64,000 nucleotides of DNA from Candidatus Aminicenantota bacterium (GTDB lineage: Bacteria; Acidobacteriota; Aminicenantia; Aminicenantales; UBA4085). The stretch's first letter is position 1. Each line of letters begins with the position of its first letter. This document shows positions 31,672-40,576 of the stretch, piece after piece. Position numbers and translations under genes: made by a program. The DNA is taken from the NCBI GenBank assembly GCA_026393895.1, contig JAPKZG010000096.1:1-64000 (forward strand), given 5' to 3'. A model generated the notes under the pieces. That model was not told where the DNA came from and searched no databases. It saw nothing but the letters and a program-made list of their open reading frames with translations.

Positions 31672-32847
31672 TCATCCTTTGAGGCGGATGTTCGCCGCCT
31701 CGGCCGCCCGCCGCAGGACGTCCTTGAGGGGAAGTTTTTTCGCCCGGGAAAGAGCGAGACAATCCTCGTATTCCGGCTGGACGTTGATCGGCCGGCCGTC
31801 GAGGAGGGCCGTTTTGACCCGGATGGGCCGGCCTTCCAGCCGGATGGTCTCGATCCGGCGGACGAGCGCCCGCCGCTCCACCGGGAAGTAACGAAGGCCG
31901 ATCGAGCTCGTTTCCGTGAAAACGGCGGCGATCAGGGTTTCGAGGGCGGCCGATTCGGTGAGAAGCGTCAGTTTCGTCCCCAACCGATTTTTTTTCATGA
32001 CGACCGGGGTGAGATGGACGTCGAGGGCTCCTTTTTCCAAGGCCCGGTCCATGAACGCCGCCAGGACCTGGGGATTGGCATCGTCGATCGTCGCCTCCAG
32101 GAGATAAACGTGCTTGTCCGGGGAAAAATTTCGTCGGTCGCCGTAAAAAGCGCGGAGGATGTTGGGGAGCGTCTCGATGTCCCGGCCGCCGGCGCCGCAA
32201 CCAATTCGGTCATAGGTCAGTTCTGGAAATGACGTGAACTTCGAGACGAATGTTTTAATCAAGGCGGCCCCGGTGGGCGTGACGAGCTCGGTTTGGGCAT
32301 GGGCGGAATATACGGGGATACCGCGGAGAAGCTCGGCCGCCGCCGGCGGAGGGACCGGAAGAATGCCGTGGGCGGTCCGGACGGAACCCGCGCCGACGTT
32401 GAGGGGCGAACAGAAAAATTCGCCGATTCCGAGGGTTTCCGCCAGCCAACAGGCGCCGAGGATGTCGACGAGGGCGTCGTCGGCCCCGGCCTCGTGGAGA
32501 TGGACGCGATCGAACGTTTCGCCGTGGACTTTCGCTTCGGCCGCGAACAAGGCCTCGAAAACGGTCCGCCCGCGTTCTTTCACCGAAGCCGGGAGAGCCG
32601 CTTTTTTGATCAACCCGGCGACGTCCTTCCACCGGCGGGCAGGCGAGCCCTTGCCCCGTATTTCAACGTCGATCTTGCGGGCCCGAAGATGCGAGCGTTC
32701 GACTTCGCGGACCCTGATCCGGACGGGCAGGTTCAAACCGTTCATGACGGTTTTATATTCGGTCGGCGAAACGCCCAGGTCGAGCAGGGCGGACGAGATC
32801 ATGTCGCCGCTCAGCCCGGCGGAAGCGTCGAAATAGACGAATTTCAT
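31672..32847 (-). CDS. larC: Nickel-pincer cofactor biosynthesis protein LarC (DUF111), single ORF
   Basis: [51 protein letters not shown]-type motif. Confidence 0.92.
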   Translation of the reverse strand: MKFVYFDASAGLSGDMISSALLDLGVSPTEYKTVMNGLNLPVRIRVREVERSHLRARKIDVEIRGKGSPARRWKDVAGLIKKAALPASVKERGRTVFEALFAAEAKVHGETFDRVHLHEAGADDALVDILGACWLAETLGIGEFFCSPLNVGAGSVRTAHGILPVPPPAAAELLRGIPVYSAHAQTELVTPTGAALIKTFVSKFTSFPELTYDRIGCGAGGRDIETLPNILRAFYGDRRNFSPDKHVYLLEATIDDANPQVLAAFMDRALEKGALDVHLTPVVMKKNRLGTKLTLLTESAALETLIAAVFTETSSIGLRYFPVERRALVRRIETIRLEGRPIRVKTALLDGRPINVQPEYEDCLALSRAKKLPLKDVLRRAAEAANIRLKG

Positions 32848-32983
32848 GGGGTCATACCACGCGATGAGTTACGATAGCACAAATGAGGAAACGAGGGTAG
32901 GGCAGGGGCGGCAACGCGCTCCTTGACTTGTTCCCGGGGCGGAGTTTGGATGATCGGGCGACACGGCGTCGCTCCAGAGATTT

Positions 32984-33313
32984 ATGTCCGCGGACACCGA
33001 TACCCACCCGCCCCTTGCCCTGACGGTTTCTTCTCCTCATCTCGCGTTCATCGTCTGCCTTCTCCTCGGGATCTCGCTCGCTCCGCTCTATTTCGGGAAA
33101 ATCAACGCTCCGGATAAATCGGACATCAAGGCGATGGCCCCGGCCATTCGTGCTTGGACGGCGGAAGGCCGGCCCGTCGCGACTCGCGCCCTCGGCGAGG
33201 ATTTCCGGAACACGCTCGTCCCGGTCGCCCGTTCCGGCCGCTTCCTCCTGATTACGAACTGGGCGGAGTTCGAGAAGCTGGTTCCGAAGATTTTTCCGAT
33301 CCTGCTCCATTGA
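32984..33313 (+). CDS. Hypothetical membrane-anchored protein or fragment
   Basis: 109 aa with one TM segment (LAFIVCLLLGISLAPLYFG). Confidence 0.4.
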   Translation: MSADTDTHPPLALTVSSPHLAFIVCLLLGISLAPLYFGKINAPDKSDIKAMAPAIRAWTAEGRPVATRALGEDFRNTLVPVARSGRFLLITNWAEFEKLVPKIFPILLH

Positions 33314-33343
33314 CGATTTCGACCGAAAACCCCATTCACCGAA

Positions 33344-33599
33344 TTGTCCTGACTTCGTGAAGGACTACCCGGCCTTGTTTTCTTTCGAAGCCGTGTCCGG
33401 ATTGTCCTGACTTCGTGAAGGACTACCCGGCCTTGTTTTCTTTCGAAGCTGTGTCCGGGTTGTCCTGACTTCGTGAAGGACTACCCGGCCTCGTTTTCTT
33501 TCGAAGCTATGTCCGGGTTGTCCTGACTTCGTGAAGGACTACCCGGCCTCGTTTTCTTTCGAAGCTGTGTCCGGGTTGCTCTGACTTCGTGAAGGACTA
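33344..33599 (+). repeat. 58-bp tandem repeat, ~4.4 copies
   Basis: Units start at 33344, 33402, 33460, 33518, 33576: TTGTCCTGACTTCGTGAAGGACTACCCGGCCTTGTTTTCTTTCGAAGCCGTGTCCGG. Confidence 0.95.
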
Positions 33600-33636
33600 A
33601 CACCGTAAGATTCCCTTCGGGAATCCTTGCGGTGTT
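33599..33636 (+). promoter_or_regulatory. Strong hairpin (terminator or leader element) upstream of mtnP
   Basis: AACACCGtaaGATTCCC-ttc-GGGAATCcttgCGGTGTT. Confidence 0.65.
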
Positions 33637-33688
33637 GACTCTCCCCAGGGGAAAAGATATCTTTAAACTCCTGTTGAAAGGAGACCCC

Positions 33689-34633
33689 ATGACTCCGAAA
33701 AAAACCGCGCAAAGATCCGGAAAAACCCCCGTCAAAAAAACTTCTTCGGCCCGGAAACCTGAGGCCCTCCGGGCGGAAATCGGCATTCTCGGCGGGACGG
33801 GATTATATGAAATCGAAGGCATCCATGACCTGAAAGAAGTCCGGTTGCGGACGCCCTGGGGAGATCCCTCGGACGAATATATCCTCGGCATGCTCGAAGG
33901 CCGCCGGGTCGCCTTTCTCAGCCGACACGGCCGCGGCCACCGTTTTGGCCCGTCCGAGATCAACTACCGGGCTAATGTCTATGGGTTCAAAATTCTCGGG
34001 GTCGACCGGTTGATTTCGATCAACTCGGTCGGGTCGCTCCGGGAGGAAATCCACCCCCGCGACATTGTCTTCGCCGACCAGTTCATCGACAAGACGAAAC
34101 GGGCCAGCACGTTTTTCGGGGAAGGCTGCGTCGCCCACATCTCCTTGGCCGATCCGGTCTGCCCGCAGCTTTCCCGGCATTGCCACCAAATAGCCGTCGG
34201 CCTCGGCATCCGGTCGCGCCTCGGCGCGACGTATGTCTGCATGGAGGGCCCGGCCTTTTCGACCCGGGCGGAATCGAGAATGCACCGGATCTGGGGCGGC
34301 GACCTGATCGGGATGACCGCGGCGACCGAAGCGAAGCTTTTCCGCGAGGCGGAAATCTGCTATACGACGATGAACCTGGCCACCGATTACGATACCTGGC
34401 GGGAGCAGGACGAAGGTGTTACGGTGGGCATGATCTTCGAAAACCTGCGGGAGAACATCTCGAAGGCCAAGGAGATTATCCGGAAAGCCGTGGCGACGCT
34501 CCCCGCTTATGACGACACGGCCTGCCGGTGCCGGCACGTCCTGGCGGCGGCGGTCGTCACCGCGGCCAAGCATGTCCCGGCCGCAACCCGGAAAAAACTT
34601 GCCCTCTTCGTCCCCGAATACCGAGGCCGCTGA
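33689..34633 (+). CDS. mtnP: S-methyl-5'-thioadenosine phosphorylase family
   Basis: EIGILGGTGLYEIEGI, VAFLSRHGRGHRFGPSEINYRANVYGFK, CMEGPAFSTRAESRMHRIWGGDLIGMTAATEAKLFREAEICY. Confidence 0.94.
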   Translation: MTPKKTAQRSGKTPVKKTSSARKPEALRAEIGILGGTGLYEIEGIHDLKEVRLRTPWGDPSDEYILGMLEGRRVAFLSRHGRGHRFGPSEINYRANVYGFKILGVDRLISINSVGSLREEIHPRDIVFADQFIDKTKRASTFFGEGCVAHISLADPVCPQLSRHCHQIAVGLGIRSRLGATYVCMEGPAFSTRAESRMHRIWGGDLIGMTAATEAKLFREAEICYTTMNLATDYDTWREQDEGVTVGMIFENLRENISKAKEIIRKAVATLPAYDDTACRCRHVLAAAVVTAAKHVPAATRKKLALFVPEYRGR

Positions 34634-34668
34634 GCTCCGGGAGCCCGCCGGATGGACGGGAGATTCGC

Positions 34669-35571
34669 ATGAGCCTGGTCATTGTCGGATCGGTCGCCTT
34701 CGACACTATTGAAACGCCCGGGGCGCGCCGGGAACGTATCGTCGGCGGGTCCTGCACCTACAGCGCCCTGGCCGCCAGCTTTTTCACCCGTCCCGGGATC
34801 GTGGCCGTGGTCGGAGAGGATTTCCCTAAAACGACGGCCGACTTTTTGAAAAAGCGCGGCGTCGACCTCAAAGGGTTGACGGTTGTCCCGGGCGGAAAGA
34901 CGTTCTTTTGGGAGGGCCGGTACGGAGACGATCCCAATCAACGCGACACTGTGCGGCTCGACCTGAACGTCTTTCGTGATTTTCAGCCGACGTTGCCCCC
35001 GTCCTATCGCGCGCCCGACATCCTCTTTCTGGCCAACATCAGCCCGGGCCTGCAGGAGCACGTCCTCGCCCAGGTGAAGCGCCCCCGGTTGGTGGCGATG
35101 GACACGATCCGGCACTACATCGAAACCGAACCCGAGGCCCTCGACCGTGTTCTGCGGAAAACGGACATCTGCTTCGCCAACGACGAGGAAGCCCGGCTGA
35201 TGACGAACGAGGGCAATTTGATCCGGGCCGGCCGCCGCCTCCTTGAACGCGGCCCCCGGCTGGTCGTCCTTAAAAAAGGGGAGCATGGGGCGTTCGTCTT
35301 CGGCCGTGATTCCCTGTTCGGGATCATGGCCCACCCCTGCGAGGGCGTCGTCGACCCGACCGGCGCCGGCGACAGCTTCGCCGGAGCTTTCCTCGGCTAC
35401 CTCGACCGCGTCGGAAACTTCCGGGCCTCGTCGATCCGCCGGGCCGCGGTTTATGGAAGCGTCCTGGCCTCGTTCACGATCGAGGATTTCGGGATCGAAC
35501 GGTTCAAAACCATGAAACCGGCCGACGTCGAAGCCCGGTTCGCCGCCTTGAAAAAGCTCGTTTCCGTATAA
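34669..35571 (+). CDS. PfkB-family carbohydrate/nucleoside kinase
   Basis: GGSCTYSALAASFF, C-term signature DPTGAGDSFAGAFLGYL. Confidence 0.92.
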   Translation: MSLVIVGSVAFDTIETPGARRERIVGGSCTYSALAASFFTRPGIVAVVGEDFPKTTADFLKKRGVDLKGLTVVPGGKTFFWEGRYGDDPNQRDTVRLDLNVFRDFQPTLPPSYRAPDILFLANISPGLQEHVLAQVKRPRLVAMDTIRHYIETEPEALDRVLRKTDICFANDEEARLMTNEGNLIRAGRRLLERGPRLVVLKKGEHGAFVFGRDSLFGIMAHPCEGVVDPTGAGDSFAGAFLGYLDRVGNFRASSIRRAAVYGSVLASFTIEDFGIERFKTMKPADVEARFAALKKLVSV

Positions 35572-35604
35572 TTCCGCATTCATTCGTTTATTTGGAGGTC
35601 CATC

Positions 35605-36987
35605 ATGCGTTTGATTCCCCCTCCCGTCGAGCCGTTCCGGATCAAAATGGTCGAATCCTTGGGTTGGACGACCCGCCGTGAGCGCGACAAACTGCTTCAG
35701 GCTGCGGGCTTCAATGTTTTCGGCCTGCATGCCGATAAAGTCCTGATCGATCTCCTGACAGATTCCGGAACCTCAGCCATGAGCGACCGGCAGTGGGCCG
35801 GGATCATGATGGGCGACGAATCCTACGCCGGGGCTCGGAGTTTTTACCGGTTCGAAAAGGCGGTCCGCGGCATCTTCGGATTCACCCACGTCATCCCGAC
35901 GCATCAGGGGAGGGCGGCCGAGCGCGTTCTCTTCGAAACGGTTCTCGGCAAGAACAGCGCCGTCCCGAGCAACATCCATTTCGACACGACCCGGGCCAAC
36001 ATCGAGGTCCGGAACGCCCGGGCCGTGGACCTGGCCGGGGCCGCGGCCTACGACCCGGACGCGTTACTGCCGTTCAAGGGCGACATGGACACGGCCAAGC
36101 TCGAAGCGTTTCTGGACCGCAACGGCGGCCGCGTTCCCGTCGTAATGCTGACCGTGACCAACAACAGCGGGGGGGGCCAGCCCGTTTCGCTGGCGAACAT
36201 CCAACGGGTCGCCGCGATCTGCCGCCGCCGGAAAATCCCCTTCTTTTTCGACGCCTGCCGATTTGCCGAAAACGCCTGGTTCATCAAGCAGCGGGAGAAG
36301 GGCTACGGGCGTTGGTCGGTGCGGGACATTGCCCGGAAGATGTTTTCCTTCGCGGACGGGGCAACGATGAGCGCCAAGAAGGACGCCCTGGTCAACATGG
36401 GCGGCTTCGTCACGCTCAACGACCCGGACCTGGCCGGCCGGATCAAGAACAATCTCATCATCGGCGAAGGGTTCCCGACCTACGGCGGTCTGTCGGGCCG
36501 GGACCTCGAGGCGATCGCTCAGGGGCTGCATGAAGGTTTGGACGAGGCCTACCTGGAGTACCGGACGCGGCAGGTCGCTTATTTGGGCGGCCTTCTGGAC
36601 GAAGTCGGGGTTCCCTATTTCAAACCGGCCGGAGGCCATGCGATCTATGTCCTGGCCGATCGGCTCCTTCCCCATATCCCCCGGGACCGCTATCCCGGTT
36701 GGGCCCTGACCGTGGCCCTCTACCGCGAATCCGGGATCCGGGCGGTGGAAATCGGCGGCGTCATGTTCGGCCGGAAAAACCCCAAAACCGGCCGCGAGGT
36801 TTTCCCGGAGCTGGAACTGGTCCGGCTGGCGATTCCCCGCCGGGTCTATACGGCCTCGCACATGATATTCGTGGCCGAAGCCCTGGCCTCCATCGCCCGA
36901 AAGCCCGAACAGGTGAAGGGAATTCGGATCATCGAAGAGCCCCGGTTCCTCCGCCATTTCACGGCGCGTTTCGAAGAGATCGACTGA
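35605..36987 (+). CDS. Tryptophanase / tyrosine phenol-lyase family (PLP beta-eliminating lyase)
   Basis: EPFRIKMVESLGWTTRRERDKLLQAAGFNVFGL...LLTDSGTSAMSDRQWAGIMMGDESYAG; PLP Lys in ADGATMSAKKDALVNMGG. Confidence 0.94.
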   Translation: MRLIPPPVEPFRIKMVESLGWTTRRERDKLLQAAGFNVFGLHADKVLIDLLTDSGTSAMSDRQWAGIMMGDESYAGARSFYRFEKAVRGIFGFTHVIPTHQGRAAERVLFETVLGKNSAVPSNIHFDTTRANIEVRNARAVDLAGAAAYDPDALLPFKGDMDTAKLEAFLDRNGGRVPVVMLTVTNNSGGGQPVSLANIQRVAAICRRRKIPFFFDACRFAENAWFIKQREKGYGRWSVRDIARKMFSFADGATMSAKKDALVNMGGFVTLNDPDLAGRIKNNLIIGEGFPTYGGLSGRDLEAIAQGLHEGLDEAYLEYRTRQVAYLGGLLDEVGVPYFKPAGGHAIYVLADRLLPHIPRDRYPGWALTVALYRESGIRAVEIGGVMFGRKNPKTGREVFPELELVRLAIPRRVYTASHMIFVAEALASIARKPEQVKGIRIIEEPRFLRHFTARFEEID

Positions 36988-37042
36988 AGGCGTTCGGACC
37001 CACCGCGGGCCGTCCCGCCGCGGATATTTTTCCGGCCTCCTG

Positions 37043-37069
37043 TTTACAATTTCTTTTCTCTGATATAAT
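37043..37069 (+). promoter_or_regulatory. Candidate sigma70-type promoter for the sensor kinase gene
   Basis: TTTACA-15 nt-TATAAT. Confidence 0.4.
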
Positions 37070-37120
37070 TAAATAAATACGGGATTTCGGCCTTACCCGA
37101 ATTTCCGGAGGATCGAAAGG

Positions 37121-39721
37121 ATGACGTTTCAGTTTTCGCCGTGGGCGCTCGCCATTATCCTGAGCGCGCTGGTTTCCGTCGTCCTGGCCGTTTTCAGCTG
37201 GCGGCGGCGCCGGGCGTCGGGCGGGTGGATGTTCTTTTGGCTGATGATCGCCCTGGCTTGGTGGCAGATCGCTGCGGCGACGGAAATGCTCGCCGTTTCC
37301 GCCGGGCTCAAACTCCTACTCTCCCAGGTCATGTATGTCGCGATGACGAGCATCGCCCCCCTCTTTTTTCTCTTCTGTTTTGATTATCGGGAATTTCAAA
37401 CCCGGTTCGGTTCCCTGTTCCGGTCGCTCTTCTGGATCGTTCCGGCCGTCATCACCGCCCTGGCGTTCACGAATTCCCTGCATGGATTGGTCTGGTCGAA
37501 CATCACTCCGGCGCCCGGGACGACCCGCGGGACTTTGGTCTATTCCGGCGGTCCGGCTCTTTGGTTTTTAGCCGGGTATTCATACGCCTTGTTGTTCGGC
37601 GCGACCGTGCTTCTCCTGGGACTCGTCGTTAAGGCTCAGCGTCCGGTCAATCGGCAGGCCGCTTGGATCATTTTAGGCGCGATCTTCCCCTGGTTGGGGA
37701 ACATGGTTTATCTCCTCAAACTTGGACCAGCCGGCGTGGATCTGACGCCTTTCGGTTTTATTTTATCCGGAATATTTCTCTCCGAAAGCCTGTTCCGGCA
37801 ACGTCTCCTCAGCGCCGCACCGGTCGCCTACGGGAGCATTTTTGATTTTATGGCCGACGCCGTCATCGTCTTTGACGGCGAAAACCGGGTGGTCGAAGCC
37901 AATCCCGCGGCCGAGCGTCTCTTTTCCGTGACCAAGGCAAACGCGGGCGAGACGCTTGAAAAAATCCTGGAATCATGGCCCGAATACCGTGACCGGGTCA
38001 CCGCGCTCATCCACATGACCGGGGCGCGGACTCTGAAGAGCGCCCGCGGTTCGGAATGGCTGGAGACGCGGTTCTTCAATATTTACGATCGCTTTGGGGA
38101 GATCAAGGCCTGGTATCTCATCGCCCGGGACATCACTGAAACCCATAAAGCCGAAGAGGAGCGGGCCGCTTCCTCGGAACGCATACATTCCCAGCGGAAG
38201 CTGCTTCTGAAATTATCCTTCTCCCGGGCGGCGGCCGAGGGGGATTTCCCGAAAGCGATCCGGGAAATTACGGAAACGGTCGCCCGGAATCTCGACGTCG
38301 AACGGACCAGCGTTTGGCTGGGAAACGCCAAGGAAGGCCTCATCCGTTGCACCGACCTTTACGAAAAATCTCGGGATTATCACGCCCAGGGCCCCGTTCT
38401 CATGGCGGACCGCTTCCCCCGGTACTTCGAAGCCCTGGCCCGGGATCGCGTGATCGACGCTTCCGACGCCGCGGCCGATCCCCGGACGCGGGAATTTAAT
38501 GACTCTTATTTGCGGCCGCTGGGAATCGGGTCCATGCTCGATGCGCCCATCCGCGTTTCCGGCGCCGTCATCGGCGTTGTCTGTTGCGAGCATGTCGGCC
38601 CGCCGCGCCGCTGGCTGGACGACGAGGTCCGTTTCACCGCCGAAGTCGCCGACGCGATCTCCAACGCCTACACCAACTGGGAGAAACGGACGATCGAAGA
38701 TGCCCATCGCGAAAGCGAGGAACGGTTCCGGAAACTCGTCGAAGGAGCGCCCGACGGCATCTTCGTCCAGGCCGAGGGCGTATTCGCCTATCTCAACGCC
38801 GCCGCTCTCCGCCTGTTCGGCGCCCAAACGCCCGATCAGCTTTTAGGCCGGCCCCTTCACGATCGCGTTCGTCCCCAGGACCGGGCCAAACTCCAGGAAC
38901 AAATCAAGCTGATCAACGAGAAGAAGCGCAGCATCCCGCGCATGGAGGAGATTTATCTCCAGCTCGACGGGACGCCCGTGGAAACGGAAACGTCGGCCGT
39001 TCCCATCCGCTATCGCGAACTCGACGGGGCGCTGGTGTTCATTCGGGAAATTACCGAACGCAAGCGGGCGGAAGCGGAACTCCAAGCCTCCTATCAGGAA
39101 AAAGTCGTCCTCCTCCGGGAAATCCAGAGCCGGGTTCGCAACAACATGCAGATCGTCATGAGCCTGCTCAACCACCAGGCCGCCGCTTTTTCGGATCCCG
39201 TCCTGCGCGAAGCCTTCCGAGCCAGCCGGAACCGTATCAAATCGATCGCTTTGGTTCATGAAAAACTCTACCGGTCGGAGGATTTGTCGCGGATCGATTT
39301 CGCCGATTACATCCAGAGTCTGGTCGTTCATCTTTTCCAGGTTTACCAGATCGATCCGGGACGGATCCGCTATACGTTCGACCTGTCCCCGTCCATTTTC
39401 AACGTCAATATTTCCATCCCCCTGGGCCTCATCGTCAACGAACTCGTCGTCAACGCCCTCCAGTACGCTTTTCCGGACGATCATAAAGGCGAGATTTTAA
39501 TCCGGTTGGCGAAAAACGAGGGGGATTCCCACACGCTCCTCGTCCGGGACGACGGGATCGGGATCGCCGGGCCGGTCGATCTCGCGAAGGCCGAATCCTT
39601 GGGCTTCCAGCTCGTCGGGATGCTCGCCGAACAGATCCGGGGCGAGGTCAAGATCGAAACGGCGGCGGGTGTGTCGTTCACGATCACGTTTCCTGCCCGG
39701 CCGGAGGAAACGCGCGCCTAA
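37121..39721 (+). CDS. 7TM-type sensor protein with PAS-GAF-PAS and HisKA_2-like/HATPase domains; H-box His absent
   Basis: N-term ~7 TM; PAS; GAF; PAS; LLREIQSRVRNNMQIVMSLLNHQ (family norm EIHHRVKNNLQ); N-box NELVVNALQYAFP; G-box DDGIGI. Confidence 0.9.
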   Translation: MTFQFSPWALAIILSALVSVVLAVFSWRRRRASGGWMFFWLMIALAWWQIAAATEMLAVSAGLKLLLSQVMYVAMTSIAPLFFLFCFDYREFQTRFGSLFRSLFWIVPAVITALAFTNSLHGLVWSNITPAPGTTRGTLVYSGGPALWFLAGYSYALLFGATVLLLGLVVKAQRPVNRQAAWIILGAIFPWLGNMVYLLKLGPAGVDLTPFGFILSGIFLSESLFRQRLLSAAPVAYGSIFDFMADAVIVFDGENRVVEANPAAERLFSVTKANAGETLEKILESWPEYRDRVTALIHMTGARTLKSARGSEWLETRFFNIYDRFGEIKAWYLIARDITETHKAEEERAASSERIHSQRKLLLKLSFSRAAAEGDFPKAIREITETVARNLDVERTSVWLGNAKEGLIRCTDLYEKSRDYHAQGPVLMADRFPRYFEALARDRVIDASDAAADPRTREFNDSYLRPLGIGSMLDAPIRVSGAVIGVVCCEHVGPPRRWLDDEVRFTAEVADAISNAYTNWEKRTIEDAHRESEERFRKLVEGAPDGIFVQAEGVFAYLNAAALRLFGAQTPDQLLGRPLHDRVRPQDRAKLQEQIKLINEKKRSIPRMEEIYLQLDGTPVETETSAVPIRYRELDGALVFIREITERKRAEAELQASYQEKVVLLREIQSRVRNNMQIVMSLLNHQAAAFSDPVLREAFRASRNRIKSIALVHEKLYRSEDLSRIDFADYIQSLVVHLFQVYQIDPGRIRYTFDLSPSIFNVNISIPLGLIVNELVVNALQYAFPDDHKGEILIRLAKNEGDSHTLLVRDDGIGIAGPVDLAKAESLGFQLVGMLAEQIRGEVKIETAAGVSFTITFPARPEETRA

Positions 39722-39746
39722 CGCCCCGGCCCCGCCTCCGAATTTG

Positions 39747-39801
39747 GGGACAGGTTACTCATTCCCCGATTTCTGAAATCGGGGAATGAGTAACCTGTCC
39801 C
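39747..39801. repeat. REP-like perfect palindrome, 26-bp arms, 3-nt loop
   Basis: GGGACAGGTTACTCATTCCCCGATTT-ctg-AAATCGGGGAATGAGTAACCTGTCCC. Confidence 0.95.
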
Positions 39802-39849
39802 TGATTTCTCTCTAAGCGGATGAGGGAAGACGTGCGGCCGGCGTGCGGT

Positions 39850-40191
39850 TTATTTGATGCGGTGGAACCACATCAGGGGGAGCCAGAGTTGATGGCCGTA
39901 GGGGAGGGGTTTGTGATTAACCAGGATTTCCGTGTGTTCCCAGTCGTGAACGATGTTGAACAGGTCGAATAGATCCTCGACTTCGGCCGGCGTGTATACG
40001 GCGGAATGCCGGATCCATTCGCCTTCCCCTTTCTCCCGGTAGGTCGGATTTCGTTTGGCCAGTAAGACGGCTTTCTTATATTGAGGATGGAGTCGGTAAC
40101 CGAAAACGACAGTGATGCGGAACGTCTTGGCCGTCGAACTCGGATGAAGGATGTCCTCGAGTTTGGCTTGGGCCGCCGGGTCGGGATTCAT
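39850..40191 (-). CDS. Hypothetical protein, 113 aa
   Basis: Intact ORF; no recognised family. Confidence 0.45.
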   Translation of the reverse strand: MNPDPAAQAKLEDILHPSSTAKTFRITVVFGYRLHPQYKKAVLLAKRNPTYREKGEGEWIRHSAVYTPAEVEDLFDLFNIVHDWEHTEILVNHKPLPYGHQLWLPLMWFHRIK

Positions 40192-40376
40192 GCCCCCATT
40201 TTACTCGAAAACGGCTGGAAGGGGCAATCTGTCCGTCCGATGGGTCCTGGGTCAAACTGGCCTCGGGACGTCTCGCCGGGGAACGCTTGCTGGGCCTCCA
40301 CCTCGACTTACCCGGGCCGGCCAATCCATGCTGGCTAATCCCATTATTACCGGGAAAGGAAGAGCGTCATGGGGGT

Positions 40377-40497
40377 AATTCGGGGACATGACCGAAATCT
40401 CTTGATTTCGGATCGTGCCCGCGCCAACGGCGGGGAGGACTGCTCTCTCACCGAAGCGGCGGGGAGGGCTGCGAAGCCTGTCCCCTACAATTCCCCA
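40377..40497. repeat. REP-like element (composite)
   Basis: aattcggggacatgacc...GAAATCtcttGATTTC...gcctgtcccctacaattcccc. Confidence 0.6.
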
Positions 40498-40576
40498 AAA
40501 TACCTCGTATAGTATAGAATACGCCCATGAAGAGAGCCCCGGCCGCCCATCGTTCCCCGCGGCGGAGGAGGATTCC

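Noticed and set aside
31672-32847. LarC programmed frameshift (larC1/larC2) as known in lactobacilli
   Set aside because: The gene here is one uninterrupted 391-aa ORF.
33344-33599. CRISPR array
   Set aside because: 58-bp units are directly abutting with no unique spacers; this is a simple tandem repeat.
33481-33963. Minus-strand ORF spanning the 58-bp tandem repeat and mtnP 5' end
   Set aside because: Antisense to mtnP and low-complexity; no evidence of coding.
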